From: Rhodococcus sp. W8901
Lineage (GTDB): Bacteria; Actinomycetota; Actinomycetes; Mycobacteriales; Mycobacteriaceae
Assembly: GCF_013348805.1 (NCBI RefSeq)
Contig: NZ_CP054690.1
Span: 1,302,001 to 1,366,000, forward strand
DNA: 64,000 nt
Reading direction: 5' to 3'
Below are positions 53,989 through 62,202 of this stretch, piece after piece. Position 1 is the first letter of the stretch. Each line of letters starts with the position of its first letter. The translations under genes and the position numbers were made by a program. Under the pieces are notes generated by a model. It saw only the letters and a list, made by a program, of their open reading frames with translations, ran no database searches and was not told where the DNA came from.

Positions 53989-54006
53989 CCTGAGCGATTG
54001 CTTAGG
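53989..54006. promoter_or_regulatory. TetR-regulon palindrome A
   Basis: CCTGAGCGATTGCTTAGG, a palindrome with one mismatch, shares the core T(A/G)AGCGA-N2-GCTTA with boxes B, C and D. It lies between the GH5 stop and the convergent tetR stop, where no promoter is expected, so it may be a relic or a remote site. Confidence 0.45.
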
Positions 54007-54012
54007 AGGTGG

Positions 54013-54038
54013 GCGGATGTGTGTTGTCACACATCCGC
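54013..54038. terminator. Hairpin between GH5 and tetR genes
   Basis: Perfect 11-bp stem GCGGATGTGTG / CACACATCCGC with loop TTGT. It overlaps the last codons of the convergent tetR gene and could end transcription from either side. Confidence 0.65.
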
Positions 54039-54638
54039 TTTCACCATTCGTTCCGCGAAGGCCGCGAACGACGCGCCCACCGACTCGGGGGTATGCAGCT
54101 CGCGGGACGGGTACCACCGCACCGTGTCGATACACAGCGACAGAACCGCGAGGGTGGTGACGTCGATGTTGTCCACCGCGAACTCCCCGTCACGCGTGCC
54201 GTCCGAGATGATCGAACGGACGGTGGCGACGATGTCCCGGCGTAGTTGCACCACCCGCGCGTGGTTCTCGTCGTCGAGCGCGGCGAGTTCGTACTGCACG
54301 ACCCGGGCGGTCCTGTGGTTCTCGGCGTGCCAGTGAGCGAACGCGTAGACGGCGGCACGCAGGCGTTTCGTCGGAGATCCCGCGGTCTCGGCGCCGGCGC
54401 GCAGGGCCGCGTACGCCGCGATGTGCCCCTCGAGGCTCAGCCTGGCCAGCACGTCCTGCTTGGACCGGAAGTGGATGTACATCGCGGCGGGGCTCATGTT
54501 CGCCCCCGCGGCGATCTCGCGCGTGCTGGTCCCGTGGTAGCCCTTCGCGGCGAACGCGTCGCGCGCGGAGTCGAGTAGCCGCTGCTCGGCCTCCCCGATG
54601 GGGCGGTCCGCGCGCGGTCCTGCTGATTGCGATGACAT
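54027..54638 (-). CDS. TetR family regulator of the adjacent beta-oxidation genes
   Basis: 203-residue TetR regulator. HTH: RLLDSARDAFAAKGYHGTSTREIAAGANMSPAAMYIHFRSKQDVLARL, then a helical C-terminal domain with a TetR_C-like RTARVVQYELAALDDENHARVVQLRRDI. ATG 54638 has GGAG at good spacing; longer frames upstream run through the promoter. It is divergent from the acyl-CoA dehydrogenase, with palindrome B between them. A near-identical palindrome and promoter precede the thiolase operon, so it most likely represses both, released by an acyl-CoA. Confidence 0.9.
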   Translation of the reverse strand: MSSQSAGPRADRPIGEAEQRLLDSARDAFAAKGYHGTSTREIAAGANMSPAAMYIHFRSKQDVLARLSLEGHIAAYAALRAGAETAGSPTKRLRAAVYAFAHWHAENHRTARVVQYELAALDDENHARVVQLRRDIVATVRSIISDGTRDGEFAVDNIDVTTLAVLSLCIDTVRWYPSRELHTPESVGASFAAFAERMVKADV

Positions 54639-54688
54639 CTGTCTCCGACCTCCGGCGCATCCGCCGACCCGATGTCGGCGTTTCCGCA

Positions 54689-54731
54689 TTGACTTTCCCA
54701 CACTCTCGTCGCAAACTAAGCGAGCGCTTAG
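54689..54731 (+). promoter_or_regulatory. Promoter with TetR box B before acyl-CoA dehydrogenase
   Basis: A -35-like TTGACT at 54689-54694 is followed 17 bp later by CAAACT and, overlapping it, the perfect palindrome CTAAGCGAGCGCTTAG (54716-54731). The same three elements with identical spacing occur at 56482-56524. A repressor on the palindrome would block RNA polymerase. Confidence 0.75.
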
Positions 54732-54762
54732 CCGATGGAGGTTGAGTCGGAAAGGGTACGAA

Positions 54763-55908
54763 GTGAAGAGAGCAGTTTTCACCGCCGATCACGAGCAGTT
54801 CCGCGCGGCGGTCCACGACTTCCTGGCGCGGGAAGTGGTCCCTAACGTCGAGTCCCACAGCGAGAACAAGCTGATCGCGCGCGAGGTGTGGCGTGAGGCC
54901 GGCAAGCAGGGCATCCTCGGCCTCGAGATTCCGGAGGTCTACGGCGGCAGCGAGGCCGGTGACTACCGGTTCAACGCGGTCGCGACCGAGGAGTTGGCCG
55001 CCGTCAACATGGCCCTCGCGTCGAGCTTCGGGATCCATTTCGACATCGTGACGCCGTACGTGGTCGACCTCGCGTCGGAGGAGCAGAAGCAGCAGTGGCT
55101 GCCGCGGATGGCGTCCGGTGACGCGGTGGCGGCGATCGGCATGACCGAGCCGTCTGCGGGCTCGGACCTGGCCAATCTGAAGTCGTCCGCCGTTCGCGAC
55201 GGCTCCGACTGGATTCTCAACGGATCCAAGACCTTCATCACGAACGGCTACACCGCCGACGTGGTGGTCGTCGCGGCGCGAACCGACCCGACACAGCGTT
55301 CCAAGGGCATCAGCCTCTTCCTCGTCGATGCGTCGCTCCCGGGCTTCGAGCGGGGACGCAAGCTCGACAAGGTGGGCCAGCCCGAGTCCGACACCGCCGA
55401 ACTGTTCTTCGACAACGTCCGTCTCCCGGCCGACGCGCTGCTGGGCGAGCCCGGCACGGGATTCGTGGCGATGATGGAACGCCTCCCGCAGGAGCGCATC
55501 GGCGCCGCGGTGACCAATGTCGCGCACGCCAAGCAGATCCTGCTGGAGACGATCGAATACGCCAAGGATCGCAAGGCGTTCGGGAACTCGATCGGTTCGT
55601 TCCAGCACAACAAGTTCCTGCTGGCCGAGCTGGTCACGAAGATCGAGGTGGCGCAGGCGTACATCGATGCGGCGGTCGCCCAGCACTCCGATGCCGGGCT
55701 CAGCGCCGTCGACGCGGCCAAGGCCAAGTGGTGGTCGGCGCAGGTGCAGAACGAGGTGCTCGACCACTGCGTGCAGCTGCACGGCGGCTACGGCTACATG
55801 CGCGAGTACCGCGTCGCGCGCGCCTGGATGGACGCGCGCGTCACGAAGATCTGGGCCGGATCCAACGAGATCATGAAGGAAATCATCGGGCGCGATCTCG
55901 CGCTGTGA
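54763..55908 (+). CDS. Acyl-CoA dehydrogenase
   Basis: 381-residue FAD-dependent acyl-CoA dehydrogenase, first step of beta-oxidation. Signature segments: AIGMTEPSAGSDLANLKSSA (FAD/substrate), WILNGSKTFITNGYTADVVVVAART, ERIGAAVTNVAHAKQILLETIEYAKDRKAFG and C-terminal QLHGGYGYMREYRVARAWMDARVTKIWAGSNEIMKEIIGRDL. The catalytic base is expected in the last segment. GTG 54763 with GGAAAGGG; single gene ended by a strong hairpin. Controlled by box B. Chain-length or side-chain specificity not predictable. Confidence 0.94.
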   Translation: MKRAVFTADHEQFRAAVHDFLAREVVPNVESHSENKLIAREVWREAGKQGILGLEIPEVYGGSEAGDYRFNAVATEELAAVNMALASSFGIHFDIVTPYVVDLASEEQKQQWLPRMASGDAVAAIGMTEPSAGSDLANLKSSAVRDGSDWILNGSKTFITNGYTADVVVVAARTDPTQRSKGISLFLVDASLPGFERGRKLDKVGQPESDTAELFFDNVRLPADALLGEPGTGFVAMMERLPQERIGAAVTNVAHAKQILLETIEYAKDRKAFGNSIGSFQHNKFLLAELVTKIEVAQAYIDAAVAQHSDAGLSAVDAAKAKWWSAQVQNEVLDHCVQLHGGYGYMREYRVARAWMDARVTKIWAGSNEIMKEIIGRDLAL

Positions 55909-55915
55909 TCCTCGC

Positions 55916-55957
55916 CCTCCCGATCCGTGGGGCTCGTGCGCCCCGCGGATCGGGAGG
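55916..55957 (+). terminator. Terminator hairpin after acyl-CoA dehydrogenase
   Basis: Stem of 12 bp (CCTCCCGATCCG / CGGATCGGGAGG), one T-G pair, then 5 more bp (GGGGC / GCCCC) around a 6-nt loop. It begins 8 bp after the stop. Confidence 0.85.
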
Positions 55958-56056
55958 CCGGCACCAGTGCGTGTCTCCTGTTCGGCGGCGAGTCCCTCTC
56001 CACCTGTGAAAGAGGCCCCCCGCGACAATCGAGGGCCACTGTCGGCCGTCGTATCC

Positions 56057-56302
56057 CTACATGAAGTTCGCCCCGGCGAAAGTGTGTGAGTCGCCACCGC
56101 TTCGGTACCCGATTCGATCCTTCTCGATGGAGAAGGCGTATGCGAGGTCGGCCAGGGAGAAGAAGGCCGCGTGGACCGCCGCCCACCCGGCACGTCTACG
56201 GCCGCATCGTCGATGACGCGATACTGCCCGTGCGCCGACAATTTCGTCCCCGCACCGGAATTTGCCTTCAGCGCGCCTTGTGACGGCCGGTGGCGCATCC
56301 AC
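56057..56302 (-). pseudogene. Possible remnant of a PaaI-like hotdog thioesterase gene
   Basis: The 81-codon frame contains AAVHAAFFSLADLAYAFSIE, resembling the HGGxxFxLADxAFAFA helix of PaaI thioesterases, and stops after TFAGANFM, where the family normally continues for 60 residues. The N-terminal half does not match and no ribosome site is clear. Box C lies 6 bp upstream. A decayed former member of the regulon is the best reading, but chance similarity is possible. Confidence 0.33.
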
Positions 56303-56307
56303 CGATC

Positions 56308-56325
56308 AATAAGCGATTGCTTATT
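56308..56325. promoter_or_regulatory. TetR-regulon palindrome C
   Basis: AATAAGCGATTGCTTATT, 7-bp arms around GATT. It shares TAAGCGA-N2-GCTTA with boxes A, B and D. It stands before the possible hotdog remnant on the minus strand, 184 bp upstream of box D. Confidence 0.6.
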
Positions 56326-56481
56326 CTGGTGGAGCACATCTAGCTGCTGCAGTGCGGCCCTGGCCGACTGCCCCTCGAGGCGTGACCTCCGTGTTGCACG
56401 CGCAAGATCAACTGTTCGAACTGTTGTCGTGCTCGGCCAGAACCAGATTCGGTCCACCTGCTTCCGTCTCCGCGGCTGGGA

Positions 56482-56524
56482 TTGACTTTCGCGAGCAACC
56501 GCCCCAAACTAAGCGAACGCTTAG
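56482..56524 (+). promoter_or_regulatory. Promoter with TetR box D before thiolase operon
   Basis: TTGACT at 56482-56487, 17 bp, CAAACT at 56505-56510, overlapped by the palindrome CTAAGCGAACGCTTAG (56509-56524). The layout copies 54689-54731 exactly, indicating co-regulation. The leader to the thiolase ATG is about 200 nt. Confidence 0.75.
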
Positions 56525-56724
56525 CGATCCGCCCTATGGGCGGAGGTCGAGGCGGAACGGGGACCGACCGCGCGGGCAAGCGCCGCGTCGCGCGCGTGGA
56601 TGACATGTCTGCCCGCGACGACGCTCCCGGCCGGTTCGACCGAGTTCACGTAGGAAGTCACTCTGGCGCGAGTTGGCGCTGTTACCTGTGCCGGCTGCGG
56701 CCGGCGGAACGGGAGTTACGAATC

Positions 56725-57948
56725 ATGACCGAAGCAGTCATCGTCGCAACCGCACGTTCGCCGATCGGGCGTGCGGGTAAGGGATCGTTGGCAGGGGTCC
56801 GGCCGGACGACCTTGCCGCGCAGATGGTTCGAGCAGCTCTCGACCAGATCCCCTCGCTCGATCCGAACACCGTGGACGACCTGTACCTGGGGGCCTGGGA
56901 GCACACCGGTGAGCAGAGCGAGAACATCGCCCGCCGCGTTGCAGTCCAGTTGGGTATGGATGCAGTTCCCGCCGTGACGGTGAACCGGGCGTGCGCGTCG
57001 AGCGTGCAGACCACGCGGATGGCGTTCAACGCGATCAAGGCCGGTGACGGTGACGTGTTCGTCTCCGCCGGTGTCGAGTGCGTCTCGCGGTACCCGCAGC
57101 AGAACGGCGTCGGGGCCGGCGACGTCCAGTTGCAGAACCCGCTGTTCGCGCCGGCGCAGGAACGGACCAAGCGGCTGGCGGAGACCAACGAGACCTGGAC
57201 CGACCCGCGCACCGCGGGCCTGCTGCCCGATGTCTACATCACCATGGGGCAGACCGCGGAGAACATCGCCACCTACCGCGGGATCAGCCGGGCCGAGCAG
57301 GACGAATTCGCCGCCCGCTCACAGCAGTTGGCGGAGAAGGCGATCGCCGACGGGTTCTTCGAGCGGGAGATCACCCCGGTCATCCTCGCCGACGGAAGTG
57401 CGGTCCGCACCGACGACGGACCCCGAGCGGGCACCACGTTCGAGAAGCTGTCCGGACTGCGAACCGTCTTCCGGGAGGACGGCACCGTCACCGCCGGAAA
57501 TGCGTGTCCACTCAACGACGGTGCCGCCGCGCTGGTCGTGATGAGCGACCACAGGGCCGCCGAACTCGGGCTCACCCCGCTCGCACGCGTGGTGTCGACC
57601 GCCGTGAGCGGCCTGTCGCCGGAGATCATGGGGCTGGGCCCGGTCGAGGCGTCGCGTCGGGCTCTCGCGAAGGCGGGCCTGTCGATCTCCGACATCGACC
57701 TCGCCGAGATCAACGAGGCGTTCGCGGCGCAGGTGATCCCGTCGTACCGGGATCTCGGCATCGACATCGACCGACTCAACGTCAACGGCGGCGGCATCGC
57801 GCTGGGGCATCCGTTCGGTGCGACCGGTGCCCGCATCACGACCACGCTGCTGCACTCGCTGCAGGAGCGTGACCTCCAGTTCGGACTGGAGACCATGTGC
57901 ATCGGTGGCGGCCAGGGAATGGCGATCATCTTCGAGAGGCTGAGCTGA
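56725..57948 (+). CDS. Acetyl-CoA C-acyltransferase (thiolase)
   Basis: 407-residue degradative thiolase. Active sites are complete: nucleophile Cys in VNRACASSVQT, LAEINEAFAAQV, GGGIALGHPFGATGARITTTL with the catalytic His, and CIGGGQGMAIIFE with the second Cys. ATG 56725 with GGGAG. The stop overlaps the next start (TGATG). Last step of beta-oxidation, releasing acetyl-CoA. First gene of a four-gene operon governed by box D. Confidence 0.94.
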   Translation: MTEAVIVATARSPIGRAGKGSLAGVRPDDLAAQMVRAALDQIPSLDPNTVDDLYLGAWEHTGEQSENIARRVAVQLGMDAVPAVTVNRACASSVQTTRMAFNAIKAGDGDVFVSAGVECVSRYPQQNGVGAGDVQLQNPLFAPAQERTKRLAETNETWTDPRTAGLLPDVYITMGQTAENIATYRGISRAEQDEFAARSQQLAEKAIADGFFEREITPVILADGSAVRTDDGPRAGTTFEKLSGLRTVFREDGTVTAGNACPLNDGAAALVVMSDHRAAELGLTPLARVVSTAVSGLSPEIMGLGPVEASRRALAKAGLSISDIDLAEINEAFAAQVIPSYRDLGIDIDRLNVNGGGIALGHPFGATGARITTTLLHSLQERDLQFGLETMCIGGGQGMAIIFERLS

Positions 57949-58712
57949 TGACCGAAACGATTGGGACACAGACAACGTCGAACGTGTCGTTCGACTTCAC
58001 CGGCCAGTCCGTGATCGTGACCGGCGGTGGACGCGGCATCGGGCTCGAGTTGGGGCGCTTCTTCCACGAGACCGGTGCCACCGTGTACCTCGTCGACTTC
58101 GACGGCGATGCGGTGACCGAAGCGGCTGCCGAGGTGGGGTGCCGCTGTGCCGTAGCCGACGTGAGCAACAGCGATTCGGTCCAGTCCGTGGTCGATCGCG
58201 TGATCGCCGAGACCGGTCGGATCGACGTGCTGGTCAACAATGCCGGCATCCTCCGCGACCGAGTCCTCTGGAAGCTCACAGACGACGACTACGAGCAGGT
58301 CATGGCGGTCCATGCGGGCGGGACGTTCCGGTTCAGCCGCGCCTGTGTGCCCCATTTCCGCGAGCGCGGTTACGGCCGCATCGTCAACGTCACCTCCTAC
58401 ACGGGTCTGCGCGGCAATCCGGGCCAGGCGAACTACGCCATGGCCAAGGCCGGGATCATCGGTTTCACCAAGACCGCCGCGAAGGAACTCGCCCGATTCG
58501 GTGTGACGGTCAACGCGATCTCGCCCAACGCCGAGACCAGGATGATCGCCTCCATCCCGGAGGACAAGAAGGCCGAGTTGATCGCACAGGTCCCGATGGG
58601 CCGCTTCGCCGATCCCCGCGAGATGGCGGCGGCGGTCGCGTTCCTCGCATCGACGAACGCCGGATACATCACCGGCACCGTGCTTCCTGTCGACGGCGGG
58701 ATCTCGATATGA
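57948..58712 (+). CDS. SDR family 3-hydroxyacyl-CoA dehydrogenase/reductase (FabG-like)
   Basis: 254-residue classical SDR: TGGGRGIGLELG at residues about 26-37, NNAGILRD, catalytic Ser in NVTSYTG and YAMAK. The ILRD..LWKLTDDDY segment is typical of multifunctional-enzyme-type hydroxyacyl-CoA dehydrogenases, so oxidation of 3-hydroxyacyl-CoA is likely. Coupled to thiolase upstream and to the next SDR downstream (ATGA). Confidence 0.9.
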   Translation: MTETIGTQTTSNVSFDFTGQSVIVTGGGRGIGLELGRFFHETGATVYLVDFDGDAVTEAAAEVGCRCAVADVSNSDSVQSVVDRVIAETGRIDVLVNNAGILRDRVLWKLTDDDYEQVMAVHAGGTFRFSRACVPHFRERGYGRIVNVTSYTGLRGNPGQANYAMAKAGIIGFTKTAAKELARFGVTVNAISPNAETRMIASIPEDKKAELIAQVPMGRFADPREMAAAVAFLASTNAGYITGTVLPVDGGISI

Positions 58713-59461
58713 CGGCTCGCTTCGTCGGCCGCGTCGCCGTCGTCACCGGGGCGAGCCGCGGCATCGGTCTCGCGGTGGCGCAGCGCCTGGTCGACGAGGG
58801 CGCGCGCGTCGTGATCACGGCGCGCAACCAGGACGCGCTCGACGCCGCCGTCGAACAGTTGGGCGGCCCGTCGGTGGCGCTCGCCGTCGCTGGGCGGGCC
58901 GACGACGAGACCCACCAGGCCGAGACGATCGCGCGGGCCGTCGAGGTCTTCGGCCGGTTGGACGTCCTCGTCAACAACACCGGCATCAACCCGGTCTCGG
59001 GGCCGGTGCTCGACACCGACCTGGACGCGGCGCGAAAGATCCTCGGGGTCAACGTGCTCGGCGTGATCGGTTGGGCCAGGCACTTCCGGAAGCAGTTGGA
59101 TGGGGCGGTCGGCGCGGTGGTCAACGTCGCCTCGGTGGCGGGGCTCCGGCCGGCGACCGACATCGGCGTCTACGGAGTCAGCAAGTCCGCGGTGATCGCG
59201 TTGACCGCGCAGCTGGCGGCCGAGAACAGCCCGACGATGCGAGTCAATGCCGTCGCGCCCGCGGTCGTGCGGACACGGTTCGCCGGTCCGCTGTACGAGG
59301 GGCGTGAGGAGCAGGTGGCCGCCGACTACCCGCTGGGACGGCTCGGCGAGCCGGAGGACATCGCTGCCGCCGTGGCGTTCCTCGCGTCCGACGACGCGGC
59401 GTGGATCACGGGGCAGACTCTGGTCGTCGACGGTGGCCTGACCCTGGCGGGAGGAGTGTGA
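58709..59461 (+). CDS. SDR family oxidoreductase
   Basis: 250-residue classical SDR: VVTGASRGIGLAVAQRL, NNTGINPVSGP, VNVASVAGLRP and YGVSK, ending ITGQTLVVDGGLTLAGG. FabG-like. A second SDR in the operon suggests either two oxidation steps or different stereochemistry of the hydroxyacyl intermediates. Starts inside the previous stop; its stop overlaps the MaoC start (TGATG). Confidence 0.9.
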   Translation: MTARFVGRVAVVTGASRGIGLAVAQRLVDEGARVVITARNQDALDAAVEQLGGPSVALAVAGRADDETHQAETIARAVEVFGRLDVLVNNTGINPVSGPVLDTDLDAARKILGVNVLGVIGWARHFRKQLDGAVGAVVNVASVAGLRPATDIGVYGVSKSAVIALTAQLAAENSPTMRVNAVAPAVVRTRFAGPLYEGREEQVAADYPLGRLGEPEDIAAAVAFLASDDAAWITGQTLVVDGGLTLAGGV

Positions 59462-59916
59462 TGGCGGTATTCACCTCTCTCGACGAGTTGCGCTCCGCGG
59501 TCGGCACCGACCTCGGCGCCAGCGACTGGGTGACGGTCTCCCAGAACCGGATCGACACGTTCGCAGACTGTACCGAGGACAGGCAGTGGATTCACATCGA
59601 TCCGGTGCGCGCGGCGGACGGTCCGTTCGGCGGTCCGATCGCCCACGGTTACCTCACGCTGTCGTTGCTGTCACGGTTCTTCGATGATCTGATCCGCGTC
59701 GAGAACGTGACCGCGGCCGTGAACTACGGACTCGACCGGGTGCGGTTCCCCTCTCCGGTCCCGGGTGGTTCGCGCGTGCGCGGCCACGCACGGGTGGCGT
59801 CCGTCGACGACGTTCCCGGCGGCGTGCAGGTCGCACTCGACGTCTCCGTCGAGTGCGACCGGGCCTGCAAGCCGGTTTGTGTGGCGCGGTCCCTCGCCCG
59901 ATACCTGGTGGAATAG
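59461..59916 (+). CDS. MaoC-like enoyl-CoA hydratase
   Basis: 151-residue hotdog-fold hydratase: VTVSQNRIDTFADCTEDRQWIHIDPVRAADGPFGGPIAHGYLTLSLLSRFF contains the hydratase-2 Asp and His (DxxxxxH) motif, and NYGLDRVRFPSPVPGGSRVRG follows. It supplies the hydration step and so completes the beta-oxidation set (dehydrogenase, hydratase, two SDRs, thiolase); no ligase is in the operon. A strong bidirectional hairpin ends it. Confidence 0.92.
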   Translation: MAVFTSLDELRSAVGTDLGASDWVTVSQNRIDTFADCTEDRQWIHIDPVRAADGPFGGPIAHGYLTLSLLSRFFDDLIRVENVTAAVNYGLDRVRFPSPVPGGSRVRGHARVASVDDVPGGVQVALDVSVECDRACKPVCVARSLARYLVE

Positions 59917-59938
59917 CCGGGTGGGGCCACGAGCACGT

Positions 59939-59971
59939 GGGCCTGCCGCGCACGTCGTGCGCGGCAGGCCC
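59939..59971. terminator. Bidirectional terminator hairpin
   Basis: Perfect 15-bp stem GGGCCTGCCGCGCAC / GTGCGCGGCAGGCCC with a 3-nt loop, between the convergent maoC and yeiH genes. Confidence 0.85.
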
Positions 59972-59997
59972 GTGGTTCGTTTCGGGGTGTCCCCGGA

Positions 59998-61050
59998 TCA
60001 GACCATCATGACTCCGACGAGGGCGATGGCCGCGACCCAGACGGTGGACGCCGCGGCGAGGATGAACGGCCGGATTCCGACCTTCTTGATCGTGGCGATG
60101 CGGACGCCTGCACCCAGCGCGAACATTGCTGCGGTCAGCAGCGCAGTCTGCAGTGAGCTTGCAGCCGAAAGAAGTCCGGTCGGGAGGACTTCCGTCGAAC
60201 GGATGACGACCAGTCCGAGAAACGCCAGGACGAAGAGCGGAATCAGTGGTGGGCGTTTGGTCGTGGTGCCCTGGCCGATGGTCCGTCTGCGTTGCATGAT
60301 GCTGAGGGCAGCCATGACCGGGGCGAGCATGAGGACCCGGGCCAGTTTCACGATCGTTGCCACGGTGAGGGCTGCACCGCCGATGATGCCGCCGGCGGCG
60401 ACGACCTGAGCGACCTCGTGGATCGATCCGCCGGCCCACAGCCCGGCTTCGGTGTCGTCGAAACCGATTGCACTCGAGATCAAGGGGATCGTCGGGATCA
60501 TCAGGGTGCCGAAGATCACGACCAGTGCAACGGCGGTGAGGACCTCCTCCTCGTCGGCTTCGACGACGCCGTCCGCTGCGGCAACTGCCGCGGCTCCGCA
60601 GATCGAGAAGCCGCAGGCGATGAGCACCCGCTGGGTCCAGGAGAGGCCCAACAGGCTGCCCACGAACATGGTTCCGACGATTCCGAGGACGACGATCGCC
60701 ACGACCATTGCGATGACGCCCCACCCGAGGCCGAGGATGTCGCCCAGCACGAGCTGCAGTCCGAGCAGGGAAATGCCTACGCGCAGAAGCTTCTTGGACG
60801 AGAAAGTGATTCCGGCGCCGAAGCTCGCCGGCAGAACGACGAGATTGGCAGTGAGGGCGCCCAGCACGATTGCGATCAGCAGCGGGCTCAGCGTGGGGAC
60901 GAAGTGCCTGACGCCCATGGCGACGACGGCAGCGCCGGCGGACAACGCAATGCCCGGCACCAAGGCGCGCGCCGAGTCCAGACGTGATGGGCCGGATGGG
61001 GATGGAGACGCAGCGCTGGAGGCGTCGGATTGGCCCAGTACGGATTTCAT
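59998..61050 (-). CDS. YeiH/PF03601 family putative sulphate exporter
   Basis: 350-residue membrane protein with about 10-11 segments. Family landmarks: LLAIVLG-like (LSPLLIAIVLGALTANL), FSSKKLLRVGISLLGLQLVLGDI, LIACGFSICGAAAVAAADGVVEADEEEVLTAVALVVIFGTL and GLWAGGSIHEVAQVVAAGG. Members are annotated as sulphate/sulphonate-related exporters, with little direct proof. ATG 61050 starts a Ser/Ala-rich cytoplasmic tail. Divergent from a LysR regulator, as is usual for this family (YeiE-YeiH in E. coli). Confidence 0.9.
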   Translation of the reverse strand: MKSVLGQSDASSAASPSPSGPSRLDSARALVPGIALSAGAAVVAMGVRHFVPTLSPLLIAIVLGALTANLVVLPASFGAGITFSSKKLLRVGISLLGLQLVLGDILGLGWGVIAMVVAIVVLGIVGTMFVGSLLGLSWTQRVLIACGFSICGAAAVAAADGVVEADEEEVLTAVALVVIFGTLMIPTIPLISSAIGFDDTEAGLWAGGSIHEVAQVVAAGGIIGGAALTVATIVKLARVLMLAPVMAALSIMQRRRTIGQGTTTKRPPLIPLFVLAFLGLVVIRSTEVLPTGLLSAASSLQTALLTAAMFALGAGVRIATIKKVGIRPFILAAASTVWVAAIALVGVMMV

Positions 61051-61106
61051 ACTACGACAATCCTTCGTCGACCGGCTGTTCGGTAGAGACCGATTGAGCA
61101 ACGGGT

Positions 61107-61123
61107 CATACCGAATTGATATG
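61107..61123. promoter_or_regulatory. Possible LysR-type operator
   Basis: CATA-N9-TATG interrupted dyad with an AATT centre, in the 101-bp gap between the divergent yeiH and lysR starts. It fits the loose T-N11-A LysR pattern; only one copy is visible. Confidence 0.4.
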
Positions 61124-61151
61124 TAAGCGCGGTCGGCCATACAGTTGTCGC

Positions 61152-62075
61152 ATGTCGCGTCGGTCGCTCGATCACACTGCTCTCGAGTTGCTGGTCGGCA
61201 TCGCCGACAGTGGAAGTTTGAGTGCCGCAGGCAGGCTGGTCGGGATGGCGCAACCGAATGCGAGTCGCCATATCACCCAGTTGGAGCGCAAGTTCGGGAT
61301 GACGTTGGTGCGGCGCAGCACTACCGGTTCGGTCTTGACGTCGAATGGCCTGGTGGTTGCGCACTGGGCCCGAAAGATATTGGCCGACATGGACAAGTTG
61401 CTCGAAGCCGTCGACGGCCTGCGGGCGGAGCGATCGCGCGGACTTCGGGTCAGCGCGAGTATGACCGTCGCCGAACATCTGATGCCGCTGTGGCTCGTCC
61501 GCTTTCGGCAATCGCATCCCGATCTGACAATTCATCTGGAAGTGCAGAACTCGTTGCGGGTGTTCGAACAGGTCTCGGACGGATCGTGCGAGTTGGGGTT
61601 CGTGGAGTCGCCCGAGATTCCCAAACAGATCAGGAGTGTTCCGGTTGCCCGGGATCGTCTGGTGGTGGTCGTCCATCCCGAGCATGTGTGGGCCACACGC
61701 GGCCGACCGGTCGGTGCTGCTGAACTGGCCACGACACCGTTGATCGTCCGAGAGCCGGGTTCGGGAACCCGCACCACCCTGGATGTGGCACTCGAAAGGT
61801 ATCCGCGCTGTCCTCCGCTCCTCGAGTTGGGTAGCTCGGGTGCGATTCGCAGTAGCGTCCTGGCTGGAGTGGGGCCGGCGGTGCTGAGCGCGCTCGCTGT
61901 CGCCGACCGCGTCGCGTCGGGCGGCCTCGTGGTGGTCGACGTCGAGGGGCTCGATCTCGAACGGACACTGCGCGCGGTGTGGAGTTCGCAAGGCCCACTG
62001 CACCCCGCTGCGGGCGAGCTGATCGGGCTGGCAAGCGATTTCGGTGGGCGTCGCCGCATCGACAGTCGGCGGTGA
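61152..62075 (+). CDS. LysR family transcriptional regulator
   Basis: 307-residue LysR regulator. N-terminal winged HTH: LDHTALELLVGIADSGSLSAAGRLVGMAQPNASRHITQLERKFGMTLVRRSTTGSVLT; C-terminal effector domain: LRVSASMTVAEHLMPLWLVRFRQSHPDLTIHLEVQNS and PGSGTRTTLDVALER. ATG 61152 gives the standard start; upstream codons are not conserved-looking. Divergent from yeiH, similar to E. coli YeiE, a sulphite-responsive activator, so it likely controls the exporter. Confidence 0.92.
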   Translation: MSRRSLDHTALELLVGIADSGSLSAAGRLVGMAQPNASRHITQLERKFGMTLVRRSTTGSVLTSNGLVVAHWARKILADMDKLLEAVDGLRAERSRGLRVSASMTVAEHLMPLWLVRFRQSHPDLTIHLEVQNSLRVFEQVSDGSCELGFVESPEIPKQIRSVPVARDRLVVVVHPEHVWATRGRPVGAAELATTPLIVREPGSGTRTTLDVALERYPRCPPLLELGSSGAIRSSVLAGVGPAVLSALAVADRVASGGLVVVDVEGLDLERTLRAVWSSQGPLHPAAGELIGLASDFGGRRRIDSRR

Positions 62076-62202
62076 CAAAGCGGATCCGTGCACTCGGGAC
62101 GAGGTCGCGGACGGGGTGGCCCTGGTCGGTGGAGGAAAGAGCAGGACATGGTGCCTGTCGGCGGCGCACAATGTGGGTATTCCGTGACGGGAGGTACCCC
62201 GG

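Larger units (their letters stand above)
55958..56724. other. Gene-poor region between acyl-CoA dehydrogenase and thiolase
   Basis: About 770 bp without a convincing intact gene. It holds a possible decayed hotdog gene (56057-56302, minus), palindrome C (56308-56325), the promoter with palindrome D (56482-56524), a CCGCCC-N3-GGGCGG hairpin just after it (56529-56543) and then an untranslated leader of about 180 bp before the thiolase. Long minus-strand frames here are Arg/Pro-rich and look non-coding. Confidence 0.65.

Noticed and set aside
56411-56430. Second LexA box upstream of the thiolase operon
   Set aside because: Only the left half TCGAAC is present; the right half does not match GTTCGA.
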